This document shows, in pieces, positions 25,365-38,001 of a stretch of DNA of 64,000 nucleotides. The notes under the pieces are model-generated. The model searched no databases. It had not been told where the DNA came from and was given only the letters and a program-made list of their open reading frames with translations. Position 1 is the first letter of the stretch, and each line of letters starts with the position of its first letter. The stretch comes from Brienomyrus brachyistius (lineage: Eukaryota; Chordata; Actinopteri; Osteoglossiformes; Mormyridae): positions 17,980,349-18,044,348 of the forward strand of contig NC_064551.1 in the NCBI RefSeq assembly GCF_023856365.1. The letters run 5' to 3'. Made by a program: the position numbers and the translations under genes.

Positions 25365-25525
25365 TGTTGAGTGGCCCAGTGGGTTTAAATTCCATATCTG
25401 TGATAGGAAGGTTGTTGGTTTAAATCCCACCAGAGTGATTTTGCTGCAGAGGTCTTTAAGCAAAGCCATTACCAACCCTGCTTTTTCAAATGCACTTTGC
25501 TTTGGATAAGCGTCTCATCATAGGA
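25365..25525 (+). mobile_element. tRNA-derived SINE
   Basis: An A-box-like TGGCCCAGTGGG (25372-25383) and a B-box-like GGTTTAAATCC (25417-25427) stand in tRNA spacing. They are followed by a fish SINE body (GTCTTTAAGCAAAGCCATTA...) and the end TGCTTTGGATAAGCGTCTC. It is degenerate and is not a functional tRNA. Confidence 0.85.
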
Positions 25526-26194
25526 GGTTCTAGACCCAAATTACAAGGGCTTCGCCCCCCCTGAAAAATAGGACCTCTCCCACAATCCTCCAAACCCCTC
25601 ATCCGAGGGAAGTAGGGGAGGTTTTTGTTCAGGGAGCTGCGCCCCCCAAAGGATCATGTCCTGGCATCACCCCTGCATTTGCTAAAAAAAACAGAATGTA
25701 AATGTGTCACATGGCTTGTGAATGGCACACGGATTCCAAAACATATGATCCGTACAATTTCGGGTAGGATGCTGCGGGCATGATCTACAGCACACATACA
25801 AGTACAGCACACATCCATGGCGTATGCAGACCGCCGCTCACGCGCAAGACATCCACGAGCCAGCGTTCTTCTGAATTAGGAGCCCGCTGAACCCGGCGTG
25901 GCTTCAAAGCGGGGAGCTCATGGAGGCCCAGCGTCTGGCACAGGAACTGAGGCGCTCACTATTTTCAAGTTACAACCCACAATTGACCTTGATGGTATTG
26001 ATTTTATCCGCACTTCGGGGATACAGTTGTGTGAATAATATAAATATGGAGCTACAAAGGAAAAACAGCAGCAAAGCACGTCCTTCAGAGACGGGTGCCG
26101 AGCGACGAGGCGGCTGCCCGCCACACGTCTGCGGAATAGGCCAACCTGGAGCCCCCTTTGTGATGGGGTGGGAGCTATAACCAGGCGGCCCCTG
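25526..26194. other. Intergenic flank with possible old repeat
   Basis: 25530-25690 (GGGCTTCGCCCCCCCTGAAA..., GCGCCCCCCAAAGGATCATG) looks like an old dispersed repeat, but I cannot name it. The remainder is unique. Confidence 0.4.
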
Positions 26195-26420
26195 CCTTAT
26201 TGTTAATGTAGCGATGCTTCTTAGCGGGCCTTCCTGACACAGCGCAGACAGATGGGCAAATGTCTGGTGGTGTGGGAATGTGAGCCGCTGAGAGAGGCTT
26301 TCATTAGGAAGGTTTTAATATTCAGGGTAGCGCAGGCATGGCGGCCGGGGCAGGGGCAGAAGGCCCACGCCGCCTGACTGTAAGCGCTTTAATAATACAA
26401 ATTACCGGCTCCACCCGCAT
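26195..26420. promoter_or_regulatory. Candidate conserved noncoding element
   Basis: Repeat-free block containing GGCTTTCATTAGGAAGGTTT, TAATATTCAGGG and TGTAAGCGCTTTAATAATAC, with homeodomain-type ATTA cores. Conservation is not tested. Confidence 0.3.
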
Positions 26421-26642
26421 CAAACGGTCAGGCGGGTGGTGACGGTGTCCTGCCACCGGCCCGCGGGCCTGTGCCCGCCCATCACTGCACCCTCCTCAGT
26501 CAGTCTTCAGCTGGTGATGGAGATTGCCGTGCGTCCAAAACAAAGAGCTGTTGATTCATGGGAAAGTGCCTCTCATGTGGCGATACAGATCCTGAATGCT
26601 GGCTGGAGGAGGATTGTCAGGGAGGAAATTAAATGTACAACA

Positions 26643-26727
26643 TAGACAGTCAGATAGATAGACAGACAGACAGTTATACAGATAGATAGATAGAGACAGA
26701 CAGACAGACAGTTATATAGATAGATAA
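26643..26727. repeat. (GATA)n/(GACA)n compound microsatellite
   Basis: Mixed GATA and GACA units in two blocks separated by GTTATA. GATA/GACA compounds are common in fish genomes. Confidence 0.93.
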
Positions 26728-27104
26728 GGACGTCATTTAATATTGTGCTTTTAATTATCATCGACATATATTCTTTGTGTCACAAAAAACAATCTTCACT
26801 CTCTTAATAAGATTTGGCCTGATGTCTGGACACAAAAACTGCACTAATAGTGCATAGCTTGAAATGACTGACACCCCCCACGCAGCCCTAGCGGCACTTT
26901 ACCGTCGTCAGTCTGGTGTCAGATGGGGGCGCTGATGCTCATCCTCAGCAGGGGCACAGGGCCCAGCACAGTCCATTTGAGTGGCACCCAGTGCCAGACC
27001 CCGTCCAGCCTTGCAATCAAGCACGTGTTCAGTAGTGGCACATCGAGGGGGTCCGGAACAGTGCCGAGCTGGGGGGGGGGGGGGTGATAGCTGGCAGAGC
27101 CCCA
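26728..27104. other. Intergenic, holds a poly-G run
   Basis: Contains G14 at 27071-27084. No gene is seen. Confidence 0.6.
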
Positions 27105-27300
27105 GCCATCACAATTAGTAATTCAAGTAATTTTCCAGAAAAGCCCGCAGCCAGACGGGGGGCCTGCTGTGTGTGCGGCCCACCCCTGTCCAGGCTGCCT
27201 ATTAATATGCATGCCCGCGCTAATGAGCGGAGCGGGCCCAGGTGAACCGCCGGCCCCACTACCCATCATGCCCCACACCTCGAGCCTCCATGGTCATTAT
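27105..27300. promoter_or_regulatory. Candidate conserved noncoding element
   Basis: GTAATTCAAGTAATTTTCCA (27118 on) and CTATTAATATGCATGC, TAATGAGCGG (27199-27230) are homeodomain/POU-like motifs in unique sequence. It lies between poly-G and poly-A tracts. Conservation is not tested. Confidence 0.3.
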
Positions 27301-27303
27301 TGT

Positions 27304-27320
27304 AAAAAAAAAAAAAAAAA
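27304..27320. repeat. Poly-A run (17)
   Basis: A17 with no retroposon body recognised before it. Confidence 0.95.
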
Positions 27321-27560
27321 CTCCATGTCAGATCTCTCCCCCACAAATCGATGACTGATTTCTGCTCTTTCCAGGCCATCTTCAGCAAGAGGCGGGGCTC
27401 ACTCCGGTCATTCCCAGTCCGTATCGGAGGAGACGGGTGGATGTAAAACCCCTGGCGTCTCTCACGAGGTGTGATTCCACCACATGAACTGGAACAGCAG
27501 GCGGACTCTGCAGGTGAGCTGATCGCACAGAGGAGCTCATCATGATCGCCATCGTATGTT

Positions 27561-27587
27561 GGGGGGGGGGGGGGGGGGGGGGGGGGG
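27561..27587. repeat. Poly-G run (27)
   Basis: G27, the longest G homopolymer seen. Four-stranded structure is possible and the true length is uncertain for sequencing reasons. Confidence 0.97.
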
Positions 27588-28059
27588 AGTTTCGCTCATC
27601 TGCAGTGAAATAAACGAAAGGCACTGAATATCCAGCATGAAATCTAGCATGGGGGGGGGAGGCAGCCGATGAGAATAACAGGGAGAGACATACTACTGAC
27701 GGGTGACGGATTCCCACATGGAGTCATGGCCTGCTTATTGTTACCAGGAAACCCCCCCAGCCCCCGACACTGCTGTAGCTCCCATTATCTTCCTAGTTTC
27801 CTCCTGTTTCCCTCTCATTTTCCCTCTGGTTTCCTTCCCAATTTTCACTCTCTCAAACAGCCACATCACCCCCACCCCCACCCCCAAAAAAGCTTATCAT
27901 CCTATTCCATCCCTTTGAATGGCACTGGGCATGGGGTCCATCGGAAACAGCCCAAGATCTCACTCCAAAGGCTTTCTGGACTGTCACCTGCCCCCCCCCC
28001 CACTCCCCGTCCAGCCAAAATGGAGTGGTTGGCATGTGCAGCCCGGCGCTGTGAACTTA
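27588..28059. other. Intergenic, polypyrimidine-rich
   Basis: Contains C/T-rich stretches near 27780-27900 and C11 at 27991-28001. Open frames here reflect low complexity. Confidence 0.6.
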
Positions 28060-28380
28060 ACGTCGTTTAGACGTATACGGAGGGCCCGCCCTGGTCCCCG
28101 GCACGCGCTGCGCACCGCGGGCTCCCCATGTCAGAACAGGATATTTAACATTTCAGGGAGAGGGGATGGCTTATTGTCAGAGAGGGAGAGCCACAGCGAT
28201 CCCTGGAGACGCCTCCCATTAATTGTCAAGCGCAAGAGCCCTCGGGGCGTCACCGGGGAAGTGCATTAAATGCAGAGAGGGGCTCGACAGCCACCCCGCT
28301 GAAGAAGCATCTAAACAGCGGAAACTCTTCAGAGAGTGCCGCTCTCTCTGCCCGCATCTGCAGATTAATTCCTTCCTGTA
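28060..28380. promoter_or_regulatory. Candidate conserved noncoding element
   Basis: Unique block holding ACAGGATATTTAACATTTCA, CCCATTAATTGTCAAGCG and GTGCATTAAATGCAG. The ATTA-rich motifs sit in GC-rich surroundings. Conservation is not tested. Confidence 0.3.
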
Positions 28381-29200
28381 CACATCATGTACAGATTGTG
28401 TTCTTCCTACTTATATAGCATTAAGGCTCTAAAAAAATTATTGCTGATAGTCGATATGTACATACATCCCTCTTTTGACCGAATAAATAAATAGTCACAC
28501 CATGTGGTAAATGCGTTATTCTTAAATGGGTACATTTCTACTGCGTAGCTTCTTGTTCACGCCTTGGGCTGTGAACAAACTCGGCCACTAGAGGGGGCAC
28601 ATGTAATGCAGAATGCCACGGTCCAAAATTCTTGCGCCACCACAGACCCCTCGGATCAATACACGGGCAGTAGGAACCCGCTACAATTATTTTCATTTAT
28701 GAAATATGGTGGAGTATTTTCTCTTTGTTGAAGATAAGTGATTTTTGATTTAATAGAAATATGACTGCTGCAAAGATGTGCCGATATGATATTTATCTGT
28801 CTGTCTCTCATTACGGGTGTCAGTCGGGCATTTATCGGTGCCGTTATAATACAAACCTCCACTCAAAAGACAGCTGTCCGAGGTAATCGTATGATATGAT
28901 TTATCTCCAAAAGCACCAGTGTGACCATAAGGCTAGTAAACCCGTCACAGATTGGGCTTCGCCTTTAGGGGGAGAGGTTTCTTAAGGTTTCCCTCGTGAA
29001 TTAAACACACGCATTATTATTCTTGGGTAAATAAACATGGAAGACGACCAGCTCGAGCTGGAAGTTCACTTTCTTGTGTTTCTTCCAGGAAAAGCTCGCC
29101 CTTTTCGCTTGTGCTGTCTCAGCGCTTCGACAGTCCCCAGAGCAGGAGGCGTCACCACAGTGGCAGCATTTGACAGCCCGGGCTTTGTGTGCCTCCAACT
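28381..29200. other. Intergenic, no gene seen
   Basis: Unique, moderately AT-rich. Nothing is recognised. Confidence 0.6.
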
Positions 29201-29370
29201 TCTTTAAATACCCGCTGTCTCGCGGGCCTCGCGCCGGCCGGCGCCGCTGCGGCAGCCTCGCGGCCGAATGCTAACCCGCCAATGCCGGCGCGAGACTTCG
29301 CCGTTAGCGTCCGCTCACGATAAACCGTCGAGTTTCCGTGACGCTCGCAGGAGGCGAATGTTTTCTCGTG
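29200..29370. other. CpG-dense island without a gene
   Basis: Very CpG-rich (GCGGGCCTCGCGCCGGCCGG, GCCGCTGCGGCAGCCTCGCG and similar), in sharp contrast to its AT-rich surroundings. No start codon with a coding frame of note is attached. It could be an unannotated promoter or an enhancer-type CpG island. Confidence 0.7.
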
Positions 29371-29689
29371 AACATGAACAAGGGAAACACTAAACGCCGA
29401 TAACGGAGTTGCTAACTCTCACGCATCTGGCGTAAAATGTACGTTTTCAGACTCTCACGCACGAAATCGTACAGCAAATTTATATTATTCTATTATAAAC
29501 CTAGAATTACCTACATTAAAAGCATAAGGGCAGTTTGCAAACGTTATAGACTATTTACAAAATAATAAAACTCTTACATACATGTAAGTGAGTTTGCAGA
29601 TCTTATATTAGCCTACTGACCAAAGTCGGCAACCTTCGGCCCCCACGGTAGCAGCTGCTCGTCTTCCGGGCGTCAGAGCCTGACTTGTT

Positions 29690-29785
29690 GCCGGTGTTGG
29701 GAAGGTTACTTTTAAAATGTATCCCCTTACAGATTACTGAATACATGTAATTTGAAACCGTTAGATTACTCCAAGGTAGAACCTC
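29690..29785 (+). mobile_element. Fragment of a common fish DNA repeat
   Basis: GTGTTGGGAAGGTTACTTTT...CCTTACAGATTACTGAATAC...AGATTACTCCA matches the well-known fish repeat that begins GTGTTGGGcAAGTTACTTT and runs on through ATTACAGATTACTG. I believe it to be a non-autonomous DNA element. Only about 95 bp is recognisable. Confidence 0.65.
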
Positions 29786-32009
29786 AATCCAAATGCTTTA
29801 AATTACAGACATCCTACCTTAGGTATATTGATTTCAGGACGGTGGGGTGCTGTGCAGTGCTTATCTGGGGGAGATTTGGGACAAGGTTGTAGCGCTTATT
29901 GCCGGCTAATTTTACCACAAGCACGACAGGTTTCCGGGACATTTCGCATCATTTGCGGGTGTCAGGGAGCTGCTGTCAATTTGCGGGAGACTCCCGGAGC
30001 TTCCGGGAACATAAATAAAATTGCCATGTAAGTAATAAATTAATTAAATCAGTTTCTTAGTTACTATAAAATTGATTTTACATTCAAAAGCATTTACTTT
30101 ATCACAACTGAAAAACAGTTAACATTGAACTGCACATTAATTAAAAGTGCATCAATCATTTTATATTCACGTATAAGTAGAATAACTGAAAAGACGAACA
30201 GAATGTTTTTAGAATAGTGGTTTATTCTGCAGCCCCCAAAAGGACTGCCTGCAAGCAGAGCTCGCATTGCACTAAAATGTTTTTTTTTTATTTGCTTAAA
30301 TGTGAAATATTCGTGGAATTTCCATGAATTCAAACTATTGCCTTGTGCACTTTTTTATGCGATCTCTTTTGTTAGTACGTGTTTTTTTACGTTTAACTCC
30401 GGAGTATGGGTGCCAGTCAAGCACTGCAGAGCACCCCCACCCTCCTGAAACTTAAAAAAAAAATGTATAGTGAAATTGAAAGCAATCTCTTGATTAGTGT
30501 ACATGTTTTTGAAAATGAACTATTTTGGCAATGTCAATTTGTATGGTAACTGTAATGAATACAATTACTCATGTTTTGTAATTTAAATACTTAACGCTGT
30601 CACATGTATTCTCTTTCCGCAGCTTGTTGCTTGGGTAGCTGACTGCGACTCTGTTTGGAGTCGTCCCCTCCTGCAGGAGTGCATGGTAACAGCAGTTTGA
30701 CATTTCTCAGGCTTTGTGGGCCGACAAGCTGCACACGGGTCTGTGCATGTTATGTTTTTTTTTTTTTCTTGTGTTTTCCTATTTTCTTCCCAGCCCTCAG
30801 TGTAGCGTTTGCTGGTACTGAGTGGTGTTTTATAACCAGGACTGCGTTCCACCACTGTGTCATGAACAAGCCTCACTGTTATGCAGTCGCTACACCTTCG
30901 TAATACTCACTCAGCACATCACAGTTCAGGATCCCGGCTCGTGCTCAGTGACAGATGCGCTCTGCTCTGGGCTGCATTCAGTAACAGCAAGGGCGCCCCC
31001 CTAACTCTCCGCATGGAAGCACACTAGAGTCACAGGGAGGTAGTTTTTGGTGCTGCAGTCAATCTTTGGTTCCCTGCCCGCAAAATCTGACCCCTCATTT
31101 CCTATGTGGATACTCCACACCATTTTACCCAAAGGGTAAGGTCAAAATGTCACAATTTTTTTAATGAATCATTTTAGTTTTTATTTCCTGTATGGATTGT
31201 TAACCTATCCATCAATGTACTCTATGTCTGTCGTACAAAAAAAATATATGCATTTTTGTTATGCAAAATTGCATTTTGATCACAATGATCATCAGAATTC
31301 CTCATGGCTAAATACTTATGTCTAAAATACTTATGACTATTACTTCTTTGTTCATAACTGAATAAAAGAAAGAAAGAGTCACAAAAACCTAACAGTTAAT
31401 GGGATAATTTTCCCTCCCGCTGCATCTTATGGACGGGTTGCGTTTTGGAGCCGCATAAATGGCACGGCAGGTATGGGAACACTGTGGAGACACACAACAG
31501 GACAGGTCTTCTGAAGGCTACCTGGCAGTTTGGCAACTCTGTCTAACCCTTTTGGCAGTACGCAAAGCCAGCAGAAAGCCCTCCTTATAAATATTTTGCC
31601 TTGCTGTCACAAACAATAACAGCGGCAGGGTTCACACTTTCATGAGTAAGTCGGCACATCAGCCTACAATAGCTAGAAAACTCATTTTACACAGTTCTCT
31701 GCACTGTCATGTCCCTACAAGACCTCATGAAACCATGAATAAATAAAACATTTCAACAAGGGCAGGTTCAAAAACAGCCTCATTTTCATTATTGGATTTC
31801 CCTATGGTGTAAAAGACGTTATTCTCACGCACAAATGCAATGTGGACTTGCCAGGAGGTTGATGGACAGCCTTGGAAGTGACAGTCTTGGATTGGAAAGG
31901 GAGACCCCAAGACCTCAAATCCAGGGGTTTCTCTAAAGAGTTCTTTTAAGTTCATTATGGCCTCAGATTCCACAGGTCTGTCTTAATCGATAGTCCCCCC
32001 CAAGCTCAC
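29786..32009. other. Intergenic, no gene seen
   Basis: A palindromic stretch CGGGAGACTCCCGGAGCTTC near 29982 looks repeat-derived. Poly-T near 30750. Small open frames lack domains. Confidence 0.5.
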
Positions 32010-32345
32010 AGTGATCACTTTGAAAATGTTTACAAGGTGGATGCATCGCGGAATTTCAGGGTTAACGTTCTCGTACCTTTAATTACCTCCGGTTTAGGAC
32101 CGCATGTTGATGTAAATACAGTATAGATGTAGGAGCGAGCAGGAGCGGGGAGGCTACCACAAGATTAAAAACCACTTGTTTCTTTTTGACTTGTCACCAC
32201 AATAAAGTTGGTGGAGACTCCTGGGAGATGTGCGTAAAGTAGAACGCCCAGGGCTATGTTAGACGAGGCCCCGATAAGTGATATGAAAGGTCTCTAATTA
32301 AGCACTTAGCATTTCAAGGCCGCTATCACCGCTAGTCCGTGGACT
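32010..32345. promoter_or_regulatory. Candidate conserved noncoding element
   Basis: Unique block with TAATTA at 32080-32085 and 32295-32300, GATAAGTGATATGAAAGG near 32272 and CATTTCAAGGCCGCTATCAC near 32310. Strong enhancer-like look, but no alignment available. Confidence 0.35.
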
Positions 32346-34199
32346 GAGCTGGCGGTCCGTCACCACTGATAGGCCGGCGCGATGACTAACATGAGTTGAG
32401 TCGAGTCTTTTGTACTGCAGGCGAGGAGCCCTGAGGCACCAGCTGATCCGGTGACCCCCTCGGATTCCCCTTCCCCGCCGAAAGCAGCCGCAGATCGGAT
32501 GTGACAACTTTGCAGAAGGGAAAGTTTTTTTTTTTTCGGTGCCGTAAGGCTGAAAGGAGAGGGTGGGTTTCCCGGACTGATGGCAGAGTGTGGCTCGAGA
32601 GGCACATCCCGTCTGCCGGCCTGTCACGTGACTAGCCAGTCGGTTTTGGTGGGAAAACGTTAAAGCCACACCCTCCTCCTGAGGCACTGCTCTTGTTAGG
32701 GTTAACTTGTGTTTATGCTAACGAGGCTCGTCCGCATGCTCACTGCACACCTCACACCATAAATCAGGCCTTTAAATCTGATTATTACTATGAACTGTTG
32801 GAGCCTTTGTGCAAAGAAACAAGCAAAAGCCACAAACATGACGCCACAGAGGTGCGAGATTCCTCCAAAGCCTCCGGTCCCCCTTTTCCAAACAGAGCCT
32901 CACGTATTTCCTCATCTTAATGGCACAAAGAGGGCAAAACGGAGCTCTGGCAGACATGATAAACAGCCCGTTTCCTCTGACAGATGGGCTGCACCATCGC
33001 CCGCCTCCTCTCGTTCCTTAACTTGCCCTTTTTCTCTATTCAAAGCGAAAACTGTTTTTTTCCCCCAAATTGGTGTTATTGGAAGTCGTAGAGGATCGTC
33101 TCCAGGTTCAGAGAAAACACTGCTTCCCGTCTCTCCTGGGTAATTCCTGCATGCACTTGCCCCGAAACAGTAACTGATAATGCAGCTTTTAAATGCAAAT
33201 GCAGCCGTTTCAGATGGAGGAAAGTCTGCATTTCTTAATATATCCAGGAAACACAAACAGTAGGTCTTCGCCAAAGGCTTATTAACGCAGCTGAGTGGCT
33301 GAGCGGCACCCTGGTCGCTCATCCCGGATTGAAATTGCTTGAACTTAAAGTTAATGCATGTAAAGGAAGCGGCGAAGGCTGCTAGGGGTAGTGGGCATGG
33401 CAGGCCAGGATCTGACCTCAGCGGGCAAGTTTAAAATCTGAAATGGCAACCATTTGCATACCCTGGCTGGCTGCCATGGAAACCAGCCTGGACTGGGAGT
33501 GGAACGATAGTGGACCAGGAGGACTGGGTACGTAAATGAACATGAAGATGAACAGATGAAGAGAGCCACTGAAGGAGGCTGCGGATAGCTCTCAGCTCAT
33601 ACCACCCACTTTGGCCGTTCATGGGTAGGCTTCTTGTGTTTGGGGGCCCCACTCAAAAAGTCTCTTCAGCCCCCAAACAGCCTCTTTGAATGTTTCAAAA
33701 ATAAATAAATAGTTAGACTCAAAGATCGTAACTGACTGGCTCGTTAGCAGAACATTCAAGTTGTTTCAGCGTCTCTGTTTATTTAATACTTAGTGTACTG
33801 ACTGTTTATGACCATGAGGGGCCCCACACTCCTCGTCGGTTTTTTTTGTCTGTTCCAGGTCTTCGTTCTGCCAGGACGTCCCATTGCAGAAGCACTTTAG
33901 TAGAGTATCTCTGCCAATAAGAGACATACATAATGTTTAAAATTGGCATGAGGAGGGTGGGTGACTTGTGAAAAGCTGGTGTTTTCTCTTACCTGTCAAG
34001 GCGCGTGTGTGGAAAATTGAGGCTGTAGCGTGCAGGCAAATGATGCCGGTCTAATACGAGCAGGATGGTAAAACTGCAAACATGCCAGACAGCAGAAGAG
34101 GCCTGAATAGGGGCAGGGTACAAATAGGGCGATTTGTCAAACCCGCAGCACGTCCTGAATAAATGTATTGCAAGAGCTGGGGCAATTTTTCGCGTATTT
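32346..34199. other. Intergenic, no gene seen
   Basis: Unique sequence with two octamers (ATGCAAAT 33193-33200; reverse ATTTGCAT 33452-33459). Overlapping open frames (for example 32298-32687 and 32912-33322, minus) have no recognisable domain. Confidence 0.5.
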
Positions 34200-35029
34200 T
34201 TTACGGTTATTGGGAAATGTCCATTTCCCCAGCATGCTATCATAGCTCAAAATGGCCCTCAGCTAAATGCTGCTGCGCTTTTTTGAAACCTATTAACACC
34301 CTGGCCGATTTTATTAGGCTCTAACACGGTAATGTGGGAACAAACCTGTCACCGCTACTTCTAAGGTGTAAAATCGGTGATGTCTCTGGAAGTGTTATTG
34401 TGTTACTTCTAGACATGCTGCTGTAATATATTACATAATTGCTTTGTATGAGATCTTCTGCACAACCTGTGATACAAAGAAATCATTGCAAAAAATAATT
34501 GAAAATCCAGCATAACACAAGTACAGCTAATATGTCAATTTATTTCAACAAATATTCGACCACCCTTTTTTCTCTTTAAATAAAATATTAAAAATTTACT
34601 ATGCATTATTAAGTACCAGAATGTTTTTTGTACCAGCTGAGATGATGTTGGCAGTAATGATGTTCATAAATGCAGTTAGTTTTACAAATACACCAGATGT
34701 TTGTTTTTTGTGTTTAATGTTCAGATAGTTTCCATTGGTGTGCATTACATTAATTTTTCCTGATGAATGTGGCAGATTTCAAACTAATATTACCAAATAG
34801 AAACAACATAATAAATGTTTCATTTCATCATAATTTGCATATGCACTTTTAAATGTTACTCATGTTCATATGCTCAATATGTGTTTTAGTTAACAAAATC
34901 TTGTCCTGTTTTTGTGTTAACAATCAGTATATTTCATTATAGACAAGAATAGCGTTTCAACCGGTCATCTGTGTGCTAACAAGTGAACCCTTTCTGGCTG
35001 CATGTGGACAATGGAATATCTCATCCAGC
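34200..35029. other. AT-rich unique block
   Basis: Long AT-rich unique sequence with an octamer ATTTGCAT at 34833-34840. 34200-34340 (CCAGCATGCTATCATAGCTC, TTTATTAGGCTCTAACACGG) could be part of a conserved element. No gene. Confidence 0.4.
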
Positions 35030-35345
35030 CAAAGGGGCGGTCTTACCTGTACTGAATGCTGAGTGGTTCTGCTTGTAATCTGCAAGGCCAATGAGAAAGC
35101 TTGGTTTACAGGCGGCTCCTCCTCCTCCAATCTGTGCTGAGCTGGTGCCGTTAAAGGTTGAATATTAATGGTGTGCAGATCAGGGTCTCACAGTGACAGC
35201 GAGTGTCCATCTGCAGCAGGGAGCATATGCAAAATAAGCCGCCCGAGTGCTGTCACAGTGTAATAAAATATATTCATGCTACTAATGAAAGCACTGCTTC
35301 AGTTACAAAAGTTAGCAACACACTAATGGCATATATATTCTAATA
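35030..35345. promoter_or_regulatory. Candidate conserved noncoding element
   Basis: Holds GCCAATGAGAAAGCTTGG, GGTTGAATATTAATGGTGTG (near 35157), GCATATGCAAAATAAGCC (near 35223) and TATTCATGCTACTAATGAAA. The density of POU/homeobox-like motifs and the lack of repeats are typical of developmental enhancers. Conservation is not tested. Confidence 0.35.
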
Positions 35346-36839
35346 ACCATTCCTGAGTTTCAGTGACAACCAATCTGTGATGAGCAGAGCAGTTTTATGA
35401 TTATTCGATATAGATTGACGTCCTCGTGCCCGCAGATGGGTGACATCATATGTCTTGCACTTAATGCAGATTTTAATGAGTGAGGGCCTTCAGAACATAA
35501 CTACCTGTGTTTTGACATAAACAAATCATGCTAGGCAGACAGGCAACGCGAGATGGGAACCAGCAGCCATCGATTCCCAGAAGCCTTCGCTTCAGAAAGC
35601 TCGGCATGCAGCCCTGACGCCAGCCTGCGTGGAAGATGGCTGGGAGACGTGGGTTTTAGCACTCAAAAGGAGTGCCGTGGAGAACCGAATTAAATGAACG
35701 AGCTACAAAAACGAGCCGATAGTGGAACCCGATCTGGCAAACTCGTGCAGTGAGGGGGTGGGAGAACCTTCCGGGCTCTTTGAGTAGATGGAGTGTGGAG
35801 ACATCCTTCTCTCCTGTGAAAAGATGGAAGCTGACATGTCAATGCGGCTCTTTGTCAGTAACGCGAGTCTGCAAGAAGAGAGCGGAGTTAAAAATTTAAT
35901 CTGTAAAGCTATTTAGAGAATGGATAGACCCTAGTAGTCTCCCTTATGAATTAGCAGAACAAGCAGTGGAGGAGTTCTGGAAAAAGCTGTAGCAGCCAGC
36001 AGCACGAAACTAAGTTCAACTGACAGAATCAGTTTGGCAAATGAGCTTTAAAGCGCAGGCTGCCTCGTGCTCTTTTTCCTAAATAGTCTTTAATTTAAGA
36101 GGCTCGCAGTGCACAGTGGATGCACTCCCTCCATACTGTAAAACCCAGTGTCCATCGAGAGCTCGTGAGACCTGTTATTTCTTATTTTTATTTAGTATTT
36201 TTTTTTTTAGGTGTAAGATGGATGTGAAACAGAGCTGGTGTCGACGCTTGGGCTCCACGTGGATGGAAAACCGGAAATGCAAAACGGAACGGTGGATGCA
36301 TCGCCATCGAAAACGCTCAGCCGCACAGCATCAGCCGGTCAGGAATCCCTTCGGTTAATAAGAGTGTCACAGAGGGACAGTTAGACGCCATGCCGATTGC
36401 TTATAACCAGAACAGCAGCCTGTCCATCACTCTCCAACTGTCTGTAATGTTGCTCAGAAAAGCAAAGAAGCGGTTTACCAATGACAGGAGGAAAAGCCAG
36501 TCTCGCCAACAGGAGGCAGGCTTGGGGTGTTTCTGATCACTGTATTACTAAACTACCTGTGTTCATGTAATCGCTGATTCCTTGTAGTAATCAAGGAATC
36601 GTTTAATTTGTGAAAATATTCCTACTTCTCACTCATTCTGCCTTCAGCTGTTCCATCTCACTGTCCATGCAGTGCTTCTCCTCCCCATCTATCACCCCCT
36701 TTTTCATGGCACCTGGCTCAGAGCCTCTCCTCTTCTTCCACGGCGGTCCACTGGCCGTATCTCGCTGGCGTCGCCGGTTGCCGAGGTCCCCGGTACGTGT
36801 GACAGGGTGGGTGGTGTTGCAGGGAGAGCGGGCAGGCCA
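35346..36839. other. Intergenic, no gene seen
   Basis: Unique sequence, several small open frames without domains. Confidence 0.55.
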
Positions 36840-37115
36840 GACGTCGCAGCGTCACACATCTAATTAGCAGCTGTTCCGAGCGGGAAACAGGTGCACGAGC
36901 GGGGCCAGCCGGGGCCTGGCGCTTGGCAATTAGCGGCGGGCAGGAGAAAGGGCCAGGAATTGGGAGGAATTTCAAATGGCACTCCGCTGGGGACGCAGCG
37001 CTGGGGACACGGAGCCGGCCTCAAAGGCACAGTCACCTGAGATCTTAGGCATGCTAATGTAAATTATGCAAGCTTTCAAACAACACAGCCGCATAATGAG
37101 GCCGGTGCTGGGCCG
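36840..37115. promoter_or_regulatory. Candidate conserved noncoding element
   Basis: TAATTA at 36861-36866, CTTGGCAATTAGCGGCGGGC near 36922 and GGCATGCTAATGTAAATTAT near 37048 in repeat-free sequence. Conservation is not tested. Confidence 0.3.
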
Positions 37116-38001
37116 GGCCGGGGCGGCAGGAGGACATTTCGGCAGCCCCTGTGCCCTCGCTGAGCCGTGTCTCTTCCTGTACACTCCTATCGAACCGAAA
37201 GTGAAGCAAAAGCGGAGACCCAGCCGGGCCAGAACAGTGGGGAAGAGCATCCCTTCTTCAGGCTGACGATAACGAAGGTGTGCACGCCTGTTTGGCAGGA
37301 TTTCCTAACGAGTCTGGCTGCTCGTATCCCACGTACTCCGGCTCGGGAACCATTAGCAATGGCCTCATCATCGATTTTGGCGATATAAGAGGAGCACCTT
37401 GGAGCGAGAGACAACAGGGCCTCTGGGCTCAGAACAAACTTCCAGGAGCAGAGACACACTGTCTTCGAGGGGAAACAGGAAGCGAGAGACCAGCTCTCCC
37501 TCACTTCCTTTAACCACACTGTTCCTTTCATTTTTACCTTTTATCTGGTTTATTTGTGCCACGCTGCTCCTCTTACGGCAGAAGCTCATCTCCACACCTC
37601 TGCAAGTTTCCTACACACTGGTCGGTCTAAAACACACATTTCATTGTTGAGTGGCTGTGGGATAAAACTACTATAATATGGTTTTGATTTCAGGGGTTCG
37701 GTGAAAAAATAAAAAAGCTTTTTTCTTCAGACACTAGTTTTCCGTCTTTTGCCTGTTGTACCATATTTGGTCACCTTTCAGCATAGTGACAATGTCATAT
37801 AAACCATTTTACAACACCGAAGTAGTGTAGGGTATTAGTAAGCGCTGAGTTTCAATAACAAGAAAATAACATAATGCTTATTCCTAATGCTGGTGTTGAA
37901 TCTAAACACTTATGGAATTATAAATTTCATTGGGAAAATTTGTGCGTGTCCCTATGAGATTTGAGTGTGTGTATCAGTATGACTGCTTGTGTGTCGGTCC
38001 A

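Noticed and set aside
25365..25525. tRNA gene
   Set aside because: A- and B-box-like motifs are present but the cloverleaf is not intact and a SINE body follows.
33290..33340. tRNA-like string GTGGCTGAGCGGC
   Set aside because: An A-box-like motif alone; no matching B box or acceptor stem.
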